In this document: piece after piece, positions 47,716 to 55,858 of the stretch
How the letters are laid out: each line of letters begins with the position of its first letter
How positions within the stretch are numbered: the stretch's first letter is position 1
Assembly: GCF_000520995.1 (NCBI RefSeq)
Contig: NZ_JACA01000047.1
Span: forward strand, 1-64,000
Length of the DNA: 64,000 nucleotides
Source of the DNA: Aquimarina macrocephali JAMB N27
Lineage (GTDB): Bacteria; Bacteroidota; Bacteroidia; Flavobacteriales; Flavobacteriaceae
Direction of reading: 5' to 3'
Made by a program: the position numbers and the translations under genes
The notes under the pieces: generated by a model
The model's database searches: none
What the model was told of the DNA's origin: nothing
The model's input: the letters and a program-made list of their open reading frames with translations, nothing else

Positions 47716-47722
47716 TATTGAA

Positions 47723-48097
47723 TTATCCAAACTCCGGAGGTGGAGAAATATCTGTAATAAGTAATTTAGAAATTATTTCTTGTGTAGTTTTATAATTGTT
47801 CTCAACTGTATTTTCTGGTTCATTTTTTAAATCGAAATCAAGTAATAGTTGAAAAAAAACAATATGCTGAATCTCATTCTTAGATTTTTTGTCTTTGAAT
47901 GGATTATTTTCTGAGTCGGATTCTTTGGCTAATTGTTTTTTTAAATAGCATTTACCATCACACTTTAATCTAGGCCTATCTTTATTTATACAGAGGTTTT
48001 TTACGATGTAATCATAATTCATGATATACTCTCCTACTGGCCAAAGAGGCTTGATAAGCATCAGGAGAGCAACGAATAGAATTACCTTACTTTTCAT
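47723..48097 (-). CDS. Small Cys-rich protein heading the copper-receptor operon
   Basis: A 124-residue protein with one N-terminal hydrophobic segment and then Cys36, Cys46 and Cys50 (NLCINKD, KCDGKCYLKKQL). The CxxxC pair plus a nearby cysteine suggests metal or thiol chemistry outside the cytoplasm. Its promoter carries a type A palindrome 30.5 bases from a perfect -7 box. The function is unknown; copper handling is inferred from context. Confidence 0.7.
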   Translation of the reverse strand: MKSKVILFVALLMLIKPLWPVGEYIMNYDYIVKNLCINKDRPRLKCDGKCYLKKQLAKESDSENNPFKDKKSKNEIQHIVFFQLLLDFDLKNEPENTVENNYKTTQEIISKLLITDISPPPEFG

Positions 48098-48101
48098 GCG
48101 G

Positions 48102-48109
48102 CAAATATA
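48102..48109 (-). promoter_or_regulatory. -7 box of the copper-receptor operon
   Basis: Minus-strand TATATTTG, an exact TAnnTTTG match, five bases before the ATG at 48097, implying a nearly leaderless transcript. The type A site centre is 30.5 bases upstream. Confidence 0.5.
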
Positions 48110-48131
48110 GCTCCTATTACAGGAAGAAAAA

Positions 48132-48169
48132 TATGATAAAAGTCACAAAAAAGACAAAACGATCTTTTT
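48132..48169. promoter_or_regulatory. Composite operator between the copper-receptor operon and the second rrf2
   Basis: Type A at 48132-48147: TATGAT-N4-GTCACA, one arm imperfect. Type B at 48148-48169: AAAAAGA-N8-TCTTTTT. Centres are 19 bases apart. Type A is placed to activate the minus-strand copper group; type B overlaps the -33 region of the plus-strand rrf2 gene, suggesting autoregulation. Confidence 0.62.
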
Positions 48170-48172
48170 TAT

Positions 48173-48180
48173 TATATTTG
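48173..48180 (+). promoter_or_regulatory. -7 box of the second rrf2 gene
   Basis: TATATTTG, exact match to TAnnTTTG, 18 bases before the ATG and directly after the type B palindrome. Confidence 0.5.
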
Positions 48181-48198
48181 ATCTAAAAAAAAGCTATT

Positions 48199-48648
48199 AT
48201 GCTATCTAACGCTTGTAAATATGCTATAAGAGCAATCCTTTATCTAGCAATACACTCTGATGAGACTCATAAAATAGGAGTAAAAAAAATTGCCGAAGAA
48301 TTAGAGACGCCTCAACCTTTTTTGGCCAAATTATTAAGGCAATTAACCTCTAATAAGTTGGTTTCCTCTACTAAAGGTCCTGGGGGTGGTTTTTTTCTGG
48401 ATAAAAAAAATAAAGAGAAATCAGTTTGGGATGTTATTTGTTGCATCGATGGTACTCATAAATTTGATAAATGTTTTTTAGGACTATCAAAATGTAGCGA
48501 TAAAAATCCATGTCCTGTACATTCTACCGTATCTCCATTTAAGAAAAAAATATTAAATGAATTTAGAGATAAAACGATTTCTAAACTTGTTGAAGAAATT
48601 GAAGTAGAAGGAACCGTAATTTCCTTAAAAGGATTTGATCTAAAATAA
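48199..48648 (+). CDS. Rrf2-family transcriptional regulator, second copy
   Basis: A 149-residue paralogue of the regulator at 37462. It shows the same start (MLSNACKYAIRAILYLAIH), a helix-turn-helix with TPQPFLAKLLRQL, a wing KGPGGGF and the cysteine triad Cys92, Cys99 and Cys105 (CFLGLSKC, PCPVH). It should bind an iron-sulfur cluster and sense nitric oxide or oxygen. A type B palindrome overlaps its own promoter. It is divergent from the copper-receptor operon and convergent with the 597-residue gene. Confidence 0.85.
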   Translation: MLSNACKYAIRAILYLAIHSDETHKIGVKKIAEELETPQPFLAKLLRQLTSNKLVSSTKGPGGGFFLDKKNKEKSVWDVICCIDGTHKFDKCFLGLSKCSDKNPCPVHSTVSPFKKKILNEFRDKTISKLVEEIEVEGTVISLKGFDLK

Positions 48649-48668
48649 TAACTTTACCTAGATATCAT

Positions 48669-50462
48669 TTACAAATCATCAATTTCTGAGTTTATTTGGT
48701 TTAAAGTCATTTTGCTATTATCCAAATCGTTTAAAATTTGAGATTTAGAATTTTCAAAAGCTATTTTTATACTTCCAAAAATGTTTTCATAATAAGAAAC
48801 TCCTTCTTTTAGGTTTTTTACAAATACTGACAAATATTTTTTCTGCTTATCATTTATAGAATGCTTTGTTTCTTCAAGCTTATCTTTTAAAAAATCAATA
48901 TAAATGTTTAGCTCTTTTATAAACATGTTAGGACGATCTGTTCTTACAACTTCATCAGATTCTCCATAAATATGGCTTGTTATTTCTTTTAAACTCATAA
49001 GCTTAGAGAAATAAGCCATATTTGGCCCAGGGCATATCGAAACTCCTTCTCCTTCAACTTTAGTATCTAAGTTATATTTCAGTAACGCAGAAGTTCCCAG
49101 ACCAACACAGGTACATGATTTTTCTGTGATTTGATCAAATTCTCTTTGATAATCTTCCTGAGAAAGACCTTTTTTATCCAGCTCCTTAATTTTTATATGC
49201 TGATATTGTCGTGATGCTGTACATATCCCTTTTTCGGTAAATTCTTTATTTAGAGCAACAAATTTTTTAGGACATGAGCTACCAGGCCTGTTTTTTTCTA
49301 ATAAAGTTAACTTTTCCTGATCTTTTGTATTTCCTTTTAGGCTATTAAATGGTATTCCCAAAGGAGAGATATCACTTAGGTATAAATCATCTTCTTTGGC
49401 TTTTACTAATTTATCTAATGTACTATTATCAACTGTTGTTGCTTCTGGTACCAAAAGAAACGGAGTTCCCCACCCTACTGAATCTACTTTGTAATGTTCT
49501 AATAAAAACTGATGTTCTTCTGCTGTACCCACCCCGCCCTGGGCAGTGATTTTAACAGGTAAAGGAGATTGTGGAACATGTCGGTTTTTACGAGACCATA
49601 CCTCTGCTATAATCTTATGTATTTCAGAAATCAATTCTTCTTTCTGATCTCTAAACTGAGCTAATATTGGCCCCATAAGATATCCATCTGTTGCAAATGC
49701 ATGACCCCCGCAATTAAGTCCGGATTCAATTCTATATTCTGAAACCCATAATCCTTTTTTGGCTAAAAATTTTCCTTGTATCAGGGCAGATCTATAATCA
49801 CTTACTTTTAAAACTATTTTCTTTTTAATTTCTCCGTTCTGGTTTGGATAAAAATCCTCAAACTCTTCCATATAACTATACAGCCTGGGGTTCATCCCGG
49901 CAGAAAGTATTACGGATGAAGATAATTCGCTATTAGCATATCCTCTAAGCGCTGCGTGAGCATCATTATATTTAGAAGATAGTTTCTCTTTTTTTTGATA
50001 ATTTTCTTTATCTACTTTGGTCATGATATTTACATCAATACTGCCCATCGATAAATTGGCTTCTATTAAATCCTTGATTCCTTTAAAATTGAAATCATTG
50101 GATGCTAATCCTTTAAATCGCTGCTTTAGTAGTGAAGTATCTGGTAAAATATTGAAGTATTGTTTCAATTCATTACTACATTCTGTTGTAATATTTTTAA
50201 GTTGATTAAACTTTTTTTCTGCCAGATCATTCATCAAATTAAGATAAGAAGTAATCCTCTTAGCTCTAAAATCTTCTATACTTTCTGTGATTTCATTATA
50301 TGGCATTTCGAATGTATCACAATACATCTTTCTTAGTTTTTCTAATAGAATATCATCAACCAATGAAATAACAGAATCTATTCCCAGATGAGAAACTTTT
50401 AATGGAGTATCAATAGTAAAGCCTATTCCCATTACAGGAATATGAAATGAATGTAGTTTCAT
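48669..50462 (-). CDS. Uncharacterised 597-residue cysteine-rich protein, possible Fe-S enzyme
   Basis: No function is recognised with certainty. The opening HIPVMGIGFTIDTPLKVSHLGIDSVISL and the central ITAQGGVGTAEEHQFLLEHY, VDSVGWGTPFLLVPEA segments look like a TIM-barrel of the nitronate-monooxygenase/enoyl-reductase type. Six conserved-looking cysteines (251 in GLNCGGHAF, 397 in GSSCPKKF, 414, 450, 452 in SCTCVGLG, 477 in ICPGPNM) suggest an iron-sulfur cluster. A type A palindrome lies upstream of a -7-like box, so it is probably induced without oxygen. The C-terminal 100 residues are helical and charged. Confidence 0.75.
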   Translation of the reverse strand: MKLHSFHIPVMGIGFTIDTPLKVSHLGIDSVISLVDDILLEKLRKMYCDTFEMPYNEITESIEDFRAKRITSYLNLMNDLAEKKFNQLKNITTECSNELKQYFNILPDTSLLKQRFKGLASNDFNFKGIKDLIEANLSMGSIDVNIMTKVDKENYQKKEKLSSKYNDAHAALRGYANSELSSSVILSAGMNPRLYSYMEEFEDFYPNQNGEIKKKIVLKVSDYRSALIQGKFLAKKGLWVSEYRIESGLNCGGHAFATDGYLMGPILAQFRDQKEELISEIHKIIAEVWSRKNRHVPQSPLPVKITAQGGVGTAEEHQFLLEHYKVDSVGWGTPFLLVPEATTVDNSTLDKLVKAKEDDLYLSDISPLGIPFNSLKGNTKDQEKLTLLEKNRPGSSCPKKFVALNKEFTEKGICTASRQYQHIKIKELDKKGLSQEDYQREFDQITEKSCTCVGLGTSALLKYNLDTKVEGEGVSICPGPNMAYFSKLMSLKEITSHIYGESDEVVRTDRPNMFIKELNIYIDFLKDKLEETKHSINDKQKKYLSVFVKNLKEGVSYYENIFGSIKIAFENSKSQILNDLDNSKMTLNQINSEIDDL

Positions 50463-50561
50463 TATAATGAATTAAGTTTTGTATCGGTTAATCAATATGT
50501 ATTAGAACTATAGCATCAAATTGCCAATATATATTTTAAAATCTAATACATATGTATCTGT

Positions 50562-50569
50562 CAAAAATC
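50562..50569 (-). promoter_or_regulatory. Candidate -7 box of the 597-residue gene
   Basis: Minus-strand GATTTTTG, one mismatch from TAnnTTTG, 29.5 bases from the type A palindrome centre. Confidence 0.35.
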
Positions 50570-50587
50570 ACGAATGGAATCAGAACT

Positions 50588-50609
50588 AAATATGACAATT
50601 ATCATGTTT
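50588..50609. promoter_or_regulatory. Type A palindrome upstream of the 597-residue gene
   Basis: Arms AAATATGAC and ATCATGTTT around four bases, the same 22-base frame as at nirK and nos. No type B partner is visible. It lies between the nrdD stop and the start of the 597-residue gene, 126 bases before that start. Confidence 0.55.
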
Positions 50610-50625
50610 TAATAACTTCTATGTT

Positions 50626-52482
50626 TTAAGCATGTCGATCAATTTCATATTCTGGTTGTTTTTCTGTCAAAACTTCAATTCTTTTATTTACCAAATTAGG
50701 TTTCGCATGTTGCGTATGATAATGTCTTAATTGATGTTCACTCTGTCGATCAGAACTAAAATTAGATACTCGTTTTAAATATCCTATTACCCGGGTGGCA
50801 TGATCTACATTGTGAGAACCACAGTCATTGCATACAAACAAAGTGCGCTTATCTATATGTGAGCATTCATTACATATTGTAATTCTTATATTAAAACAGA
50901 AATAGTTACATCCTGCTGCAGCTGTTGCATGAATTAGTTTTATAAATCCATCTTTGTTAGGAGTCTCTTCTAGGTTAAGATGAAGTGCAGAACCGCCATC
51001 CAGATATTGTATAATCTCTTTACCATGCAGCATTATTTTATCCAGAGAATTTACTTTATTATCTTCGACGGCATAGAAATATGAGTTATAGCAATCTCTG
51101 GGCACAAATAATCCATCTTCTTTATCCCATTTTGCATTTTTTATCCCCAGATTTTCTGCAGGAACAAATTCTGTGTTAAACATATATCCATATTTTTCTT
51201 TTGCTGCTCTATTTTCTTGATAAATTGCTTTTAGATAGGTATTCACAAAATTCTTATATGTAGTGTTATTGCTTGCTTCGATTCCCTGGCTCTCGGCAGC
51301 TTCTACCATACCATTAATCCCTACTGTTAAAAATTGTTTGTCTAATGCTATAAAACCTGCTTGATAAACAGGCAATAATCCCGCTTCATTATATTCGTCT
51401 ATAAGTTTTCTGTAAGCAACCTGATATTTATGAATCTTTTGTACTTCTTCAACAATATCAGTCTTTTTTTGAATCAGCCGGTTCAAGTTAAGAGTGATTA
51501 CATTTATAGATCCTGTTGCTACCCCTCCTGCACCTAAAGAATAACTAAAGGTATTATCACTAATTTCATTTCGTAAACGACAACAGGATGCTAAACTATC
51601 TGCATTTTCGGATTGGTAAATAAAAAAAGAATTTCCTTCACTTAATTCTTGTGCACACATTTCGGTAAATTCTCTATCGACAGGAGCATCATTTTTTACA
51701 AGCATTGCAGCAGTAACTACAGGAAAAGTAAGTACGGCTCTTTTTCGTTCCTTATTAAACCATTTCATGAAGAATTTTTGTAATTTTTTTACGCTTTCCC
51801 ATTTTGGTTTGGTCATATCGGGAAATACAAAATCTCCAAACATACTATTAAAATAGGCTTCATCGTATAGAGAAATATTCCAGAATACGGATTGGTAACC
51901 TCTTGCGGCAGCGGGTTGATTAACCGCATAAACTACATGTTGTAAATGATTTGCGATACGTTTTTCATGAGTTTGTAAATAATCTTCTCCAAGATCTTTA
52001 ACTGCAAAATGATCAAAATACATCAAAAACTCTACAGTAGCTAATGCTCCGGCAAACTGCGAACTTACTGCAAAGACAAGGTTAACAAACTCACCACAAT
52101 AACTCTCCAGATGTTTTGGAGCTTTACTTTCACCTCCTAATTTTGTGAGTCCGTCTAATAAAAATGGGTACATACTTATAGAAACGCAATATGGTTTTAG
52201 TGAAGTCTCATCGTGTACATATATTTCATGTGATTCTATCTGCCTGGTGTATTCTTCAGCTAGATCATTGCCATACAGAGCAGCTATTTTTTGTTTTACC
52301 AATGCTCTGTTTACTTGTATATTAATGTCTTTATTTAACTCTGCCTCCATCGTTGCAATGTTTTTTGAAGTCACATTGGCATTAGCATCTACTTTGGATC
52401 CATCTGCCGCATTTGTAGAATCCAAATAATGGGTTATAAAATCAATTTTATTTGCTATTTGATCATCTGAAAGTCGTATCAT
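50626..52482 (-). CDS. nrdD: Anaerobic (class III) ribonucleoside-triphosphate reductase
   Basis: Glycyl-radical ribonucleotide reductase, 618 residues, used without oxygen. An N-terminal region is followed by the barrel and a C-terminal zinc site with ICNECSHID and VCNDCGSHN, then the glycyl-radical segment TRVIGYL (near residue 565). The motif usually reads RVCGYL; here Cys is Ile but the radical glycine is kept. The tail after the glycine is unusually long (about 50 residues). It follows nrdG by six bases. Confidence 0.92.
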   Translation of the reverse strand: MIRLSDDQIANKIDFITHYLDSTNAADGSKVDANANVTSKNIATMEAELNKDINIQVNRALVKQKIAALYGNDLAEEYTRQIESHEIYVHDETSLKPYCVSISMYPFLLDGLTKLGGESKAPKHLESYCGEFVNLVFAVSSQFAGALATVEFLMYFDHFAVKDLGEDYLQTHEKRIANHLQHVVYAVNQPAAARGYQSVFWNISLYDEAYFNSMFGDFVFPDMTKPKWESVKKLQKFFMKWFNKERKRAVLTFPVVTAAMLVKNDAPVDREFTEMCAQELSEGNSFFIYQSENADSLASCCRLRNEISDNTFSYSLGAGGVATGSINVITLNLNRLIQKKTDIVEEVQKIHKYQVAYRKLIDEYNEAGLLPVYQAGFIALDKQFLTVGINGMVEAAESQGIEASNNTTYKNFVNTYLKAIYQENRAAKEKYGYMFNTEFVPAENLGIKNAKWDKEDGLFVPRDCYNSYFYAVEDNKVNSLDKIMLHGKEIIQYLDGGSALHLNLEETPNKDGFIKLIHATAAAGCNYFCFNIRITICNECSHIDKRTLFVCNDCGSHNVDHATRVIGYLKRVSNFSSDRQSEHQLRHYHTQHAKPNLVNKRIEVLTEKQPEYEIDRHA

Positions 52483-52488
52483 GAGTTT

Positions 52489-52938
52489 TTAATTTTTAAT
52501 AAATAAGTAATTAAGTCGCTTATTGGTTTTTACTTCTATAAATTGTTGATTGGTTGTTTTGCTATTTAATCCTCCTAGAGATTGATTCCATCTTCCTGTT
52601 TTAATCCAGGTTAATTGAGTTAAAATCTTATCATCCACTTGCTCTAGACCTGTATAAAGACAAGTCTCATATCCTTTCTCTTTGGCATATTTTAGATGGT
52701 TTATTAATTCTTTTTTATACCATTCTCCACCCATGAAAACAACACAGGTGGCAAATCCAGAATACCTATCGAGTATATCTTTGTATTTTTTTTTAGTTAA
52801 TTTTTCCCCACTCCCCTTTTTCCATAAAAAAGGCGAATGACATCCTTTACACCTTAAAGGGCATCCAGAAATACTAAAACATATACTTATTTCCCCTGGT
52901 ACTTCCTGAAGCACTATATGAAAATCATAAAAATTCAT
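52489..52938 (-). CDS. nrdG: Anaerobic ribonucleotide reductase activating protein (radical SAM)
   Basis: A 149-residue radical SAM activase that installs the glycyl radical on NrdD. The cluster motif Cys26-x3-Cys30-x2-Cys33 is in GCPLRCKGCHSP, and VVFMGGEW matches the SAM-binding GGE motif. It is first in the nrdG-nrdD pair and has a type B palindrome 13 bases before its ATG. Confidence 0.92.
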   Translation of the reverse strand: MNFYDFHIVLQEVPGEISICFSISGCPLRCKGCHSPFLWKKGSGEKLTKKKYKDILDRYSGFATCVVFMGGEWYKKELINHLKYAKEKGYETCLYTGLEQVDDKILTQLTWIKTGRWNQSLGGLNSKTTNQQFIEVKTNKRLNYLFIKN

Positions 52939-52950
52939 TATTACACTATT

Positions 52951-52970
52951 AAAAGACCTTTTTATCTTTT
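52951..52970. promoter_or_regulatory. Type B palindrome upstream of nrdG-nrdD
   Basis: AAAAGA-N8-TCTTTT, a perfect outer palindrome 13 bases before the nrdG ATG and next to a TATTTTTA box (52972-52979, minus strand). No type A site is present. A position downstream of the -7 box suggests repression. Confidence 0.6.
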
Positions 52971-53047
52971 ATAAAAATAAGAATAGAAACTCCTTCTTTT
53001 AAATTAATAAAAATGAGTTATTAAAAATGTTATTAACAGGAAGAAAA

Positions 53048-53355
53048 TTATGTTTCTAAAGTCGATAAGTAATCAGAAATTGAAGACTTGTATGATCTTG
53101 AAGAAATAAGTTCTTTATTGTTTTTCAGTCTTAATTGATATTCATTATTACTAGTATATCTACAAGACTTTATATATACTTTATTTACTATTAAAGAGCG
53201 ATGAATTCTTAAAAACTGGAATGTATCCAGGCTATCAAACAAAGCATTCATCGTTATTCTGTACAGATACGTTTTATCTTTCGTAATAATTTGCACATAA
53301 TTACCATCACTTTTAAAATAGATGATATCATCTATGCTAATACTCCCGTTTGGGC
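53048..53355 (-). pseudogene. Truncated LytTR DNA-binding domain gene
   Basis: The frame encodes a nearly complete LytTR domain. Reading back past the first possible start (GTG at 53296) it continues IDDIIYFKSDGNY, the normal first strand, until a stop codon just beyond YSPNGSIS. No ATG exists in that extension and no receiver domain precedes it. It is therefore either the remnant of a LytTR response regulator or a stand-alone domain with an unusual start. Motifs include FLRIHRSLIVNKVYIKS and LISSRSYKSSI. Confidence 0.6.
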
Positions 53356-53381
53356 TATATTACATTCAGGAATTCGGGAAT

Positions 53382-53412
53382 AAAAAAACCTGGAAAAATT
53401 CCAGGTTTTTTT
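53382..53412. terminator. Bidirectional terminator after the PepSY gene
   Basis: Arms AACCTGGAA and TTCCAGGTT with T-runs on both sides, 47 bases after the stop of the minus-strand gene at 53460. Confidence 0.8.
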
Positions 53413-53459
53413 ATTGTTGATCACTAACATTTGCTACTTCTGCAAATTGAGAAACCATT

Positions 53460-55553
53460 TTATGCTATTTGAATATTTTTCCACTTATTCAAATTTATAA
53501 CCAAAAAGATGCTTGCAACCGCCATTAAGAGTAATATAAAAATTTCAGAATAATTAGCTGTTTCATGCATAGTTGCTTCAATAACATGATATACATTAAA
53601 TAAGGTTACAATAATTCCCCAAATAAATGAAATCCATCGAAACCACTTCTTTGATATCTGTACCGTCATTACTGCAAATAAGAAGGCTATACCTTCCATT
53701 AAAATACGCCACTGATGTGCCCAAAAAGGTGTTTCTCCTGTTGAACCTTCAATAAACACTGATTCTTTAAAAAACACATTAGCTAATCCATAAATGTGGT
53801 GAAATATAAATCCAAGGATAATGAATATCCACAATATGATAATTTTTGTTCTCATGGTTATAGAGTCATGATTTCCGTTTTTTATTTCTAATTTACTAGC
53901 TTCCATATTATTGCTATTATTTTGTTTTGCTTTAGCTTTTTTAATTTCTTCAGCTTTTAAAGCTGAAATATTTTTATAATCTATCTGATTTTTATTAAAG
54001 CTACTTTGTGCTTTAACTTGTGGTTGTATCTTAAAATAAAAAACAAGTGAAATTGAAGCAATTATAATCCACAGAACATCGATCAATAAAATTTCAAATT
54101 GATGTTGATTAAAAGTGTTCCATATCCAATTTCCTGATATAATCCCGTTACTAATTGGGATCAGAAATCCAAAAATGGCTCCAAGTAATAAGCTATATTT
54201 ATTGGTTGCATAATTATCTCTCTTAAATCGAAAAAAGAAAATAGCGATCAACCATAGAATAAAATAGAAGTAATAGATCGCGGTTTGCTTATCTTCAAAA
54301 TAGCCATTCGAAAATTTTACAAATAAAAATGCTAACGCAGTCACAGGAAGCATTGATAGGCAAATAGCTAAGTAAATATGACCTACCTTAGCAGTATATA
54401 ATCTTTGGCTAATTGTCATGCTCTTTTTATTGCGAGCTTCAATCCAAATTAAAACTCCCGTAATGATAACAAAGCACGTTATCATTGCTAAAATAAAATA
54501 GATTATTTTCATAGGAGTGCCGCCAAAATCTCCAAAATGTAAGCGACTTATAGTACGTTGAAAATCTTCAGAGTAAACCGTTTTATCAGGGCTTTTCTGT
54601 TCTTCTATTTTTCCCGAAAAGACATCAAGAACAGTGCGACCCGTGCCAATAAAACGTTTATTATCTTCATATTCACCAATTAAAACATATTTCATATTGG
54701 TGCCACCATAGTTTTTTATAAAACCTCTTGTTAGGTGAAAATCGGTCTGATCACTTGTCGTTTTTTTCGAAAAGGCATTAAAACTGGGAATTTCTTTTTC
54801 TGCTCTAGCAATCCACTCGTACGTTTTTCGTTCGGGACGTAAATCCTCCATCAGTTTGGTCTGATTATTATTGTATAAGGTATTAGCTGGAAGCAATACC
54901 AAAATACTTAAGCAAAAATAGGCACCGGTAACTGCAAAAATGAATTGAAAGGGTAATCCTATGACTCCAAGAGCAGTGTGAGCGTCTACCCAAACACGTT
55001 TTAAAACTGATTTTGGATTGAACGTATAAAAATTAGGGATGATTTTTTTCCAATGAACAATAACCCCGGTAACTATAGCAAATAAGAAAAATAGTGCTAT
55101 AAAACCTGCTAGATATATACCGATTGAGGGTAGTTGCGCAAAAAAATGTAATCGATATAAAAACTCTCCCAAACTATATTGCTCTGGATACGTTTTGGTA
55201 TCGATAGAATTAATATCAACATAGAAATAATTAGACTGTTTTCCTTTTTCTGATGCCAACGAGTCTTTGCTCGCTCCCATAAAAACATAAATATGGTCAC
55301 GATCTTCTCCAAAGTTAAGTTGTAAATCTCTACCAGTTAATTGATATTGATCATCCAGCGTTTTTAATATTCTGTCATAATCAATATCACTTCTTTCAAC
55401 ATGACCTATGGATTTTCCTTCTTCCCATATCGCAATTTCTTCTTTAAATAAAGCAAATGCTCCTGCAAAAAATATAATGTATAAAGCAACACTAATTACT
55501 ATACCACTTACAGTATGTGTATTAAAGAATATATTATGATTTCTCTTACTCAT
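53460..55553 (-). CDS. PepSY-associated membrane protein of the siderophore operon
   Basis: A 697-residue integral membrane protein. The first part has the PepSY-TM layout: an N-terminal helix (HTVSGIVISVALYIIFFAGAFALF), a periplasmic PepSY-like region, and VDAHTALGVIGLPFQFIFAVTGAY with conserved histidine. Later helices include RLHFGDFGGTPMKIIYFILA. Related proteins occur beside ferric-siderophore receptors and may reduce iron released from siderophores. The frame overlaps the preceding 100-residue gene by one base. Confidence 0.82.
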   Translation of the reverse strand: MSKRNHNIFFNTHTVSGIVISVALYIIFFAGAFALFKEEIAIWEEGKSIGHVERSDIDYDRILKTLDDQYQLTGRDLQLNFGEDRDHIYVFMGASKDSLASEKGKQSNYFYVDINSIDTKTYPEQYSLGEFLYRLHFFAQLPSIGIYLAGFIALFFLFAIVTGVIVHWKKIIPNFYTFNPKSVLKRVWVDAHTALGVIGLPFQFIFAVTGAYFCLSILVLLPANTLYNNNQTKLMEDLRPERKTYEWIARAEKEIPSFNAFSKKTTSDQTDFHLTRGFIKNYGGTNMKYVLIGEYEDNKRFIGTGRTVLDVFSGKIEEQKSPDKTVYSEDFQRTISRLHFGDFGGTPMKIIYFILAMITCFVIITGVLIWIEARNKKSMTISQRLYTAKVGHIYLAICLSMLPVTALAFLFVKFSNGYFEDKQTAIYYFYFILWLIAIFFFRFKRDNYATNKYSLLLGAIFGFLIPISNGIISGNWIWNTFNQHQFEILLIDVLWIIIASISLVFYFKIQPQVKAQSSFNKNQIDYKNISALKAEEIKKAKAKQNNSNNMEASKLEIKNGNHDSITMRTKIIILWIFIILGFIFHHIYGLANVFFKESVFIEGSTGETPFWAHQWRILMEGIAFLFAVMTVQISKKWFRWISFIWGIIVTLFNVYHVIEATMHETANYSEIFILLLMAVASIFLVINLNKWKNIQIA

Positions 55554-55855
55554 TATACAAAAGGATTATTTTGATTTCCTAAATAATATATCCCAAACAA
55601 TACTATAGCTATTAATATATATAGCAACCAAGCTTTCCATCCATTTTTAAACAAAAAAGGAACAATTAAAAGTGCACACCAAACGATAAACAAAGTAAAT
55701 ATTGAGGTAATTAAAATTTCTTGTGGATTAGGCAACCAAAGCGGTAAACACATATGTAATAATGCAGAAATGATATAACCTCCTAAAATTCCTGCAGAAA
55801 TTTTAGCAAATTGTTGCCAGGGAGATTTATCTAAATATTTTGGGTTTGCTGGCAT
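55553..55855 (-). CDS. Small membrane protein of the siderophore operon
   Basis: A 100-residue protein with three hydrophobic segments (about 16-34, 45-64, 75-92). Its stop overlaps the PepSY gene start by one base, and the next upstream gene ends three bases before it. In Proteobacteria small DUF3649/DUF3325 membrane proteins occupy the same place between receptor and PepSY genes; this may be an analogue. No function is established. Confidence 0.7.
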   Translation of the reverse strand: MPANPKYLDKSPWQQFAKISAGILGGYIISALLHMCLPLWLPNPQEILITSIFTLFIVWCALLIVPFLFKNGWKAWLLYILIAIVLFGIYYLGNQNNPFV

Positions 55856-55858
55856 AAT

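Noticed and set aside
25117-48097. Denitrification island as a recent mobile element
   Set aside because: No integrase, transposase, tRNA-bounded ends or clear base-composition change was seen; only the two short repeats suggest past mobility.
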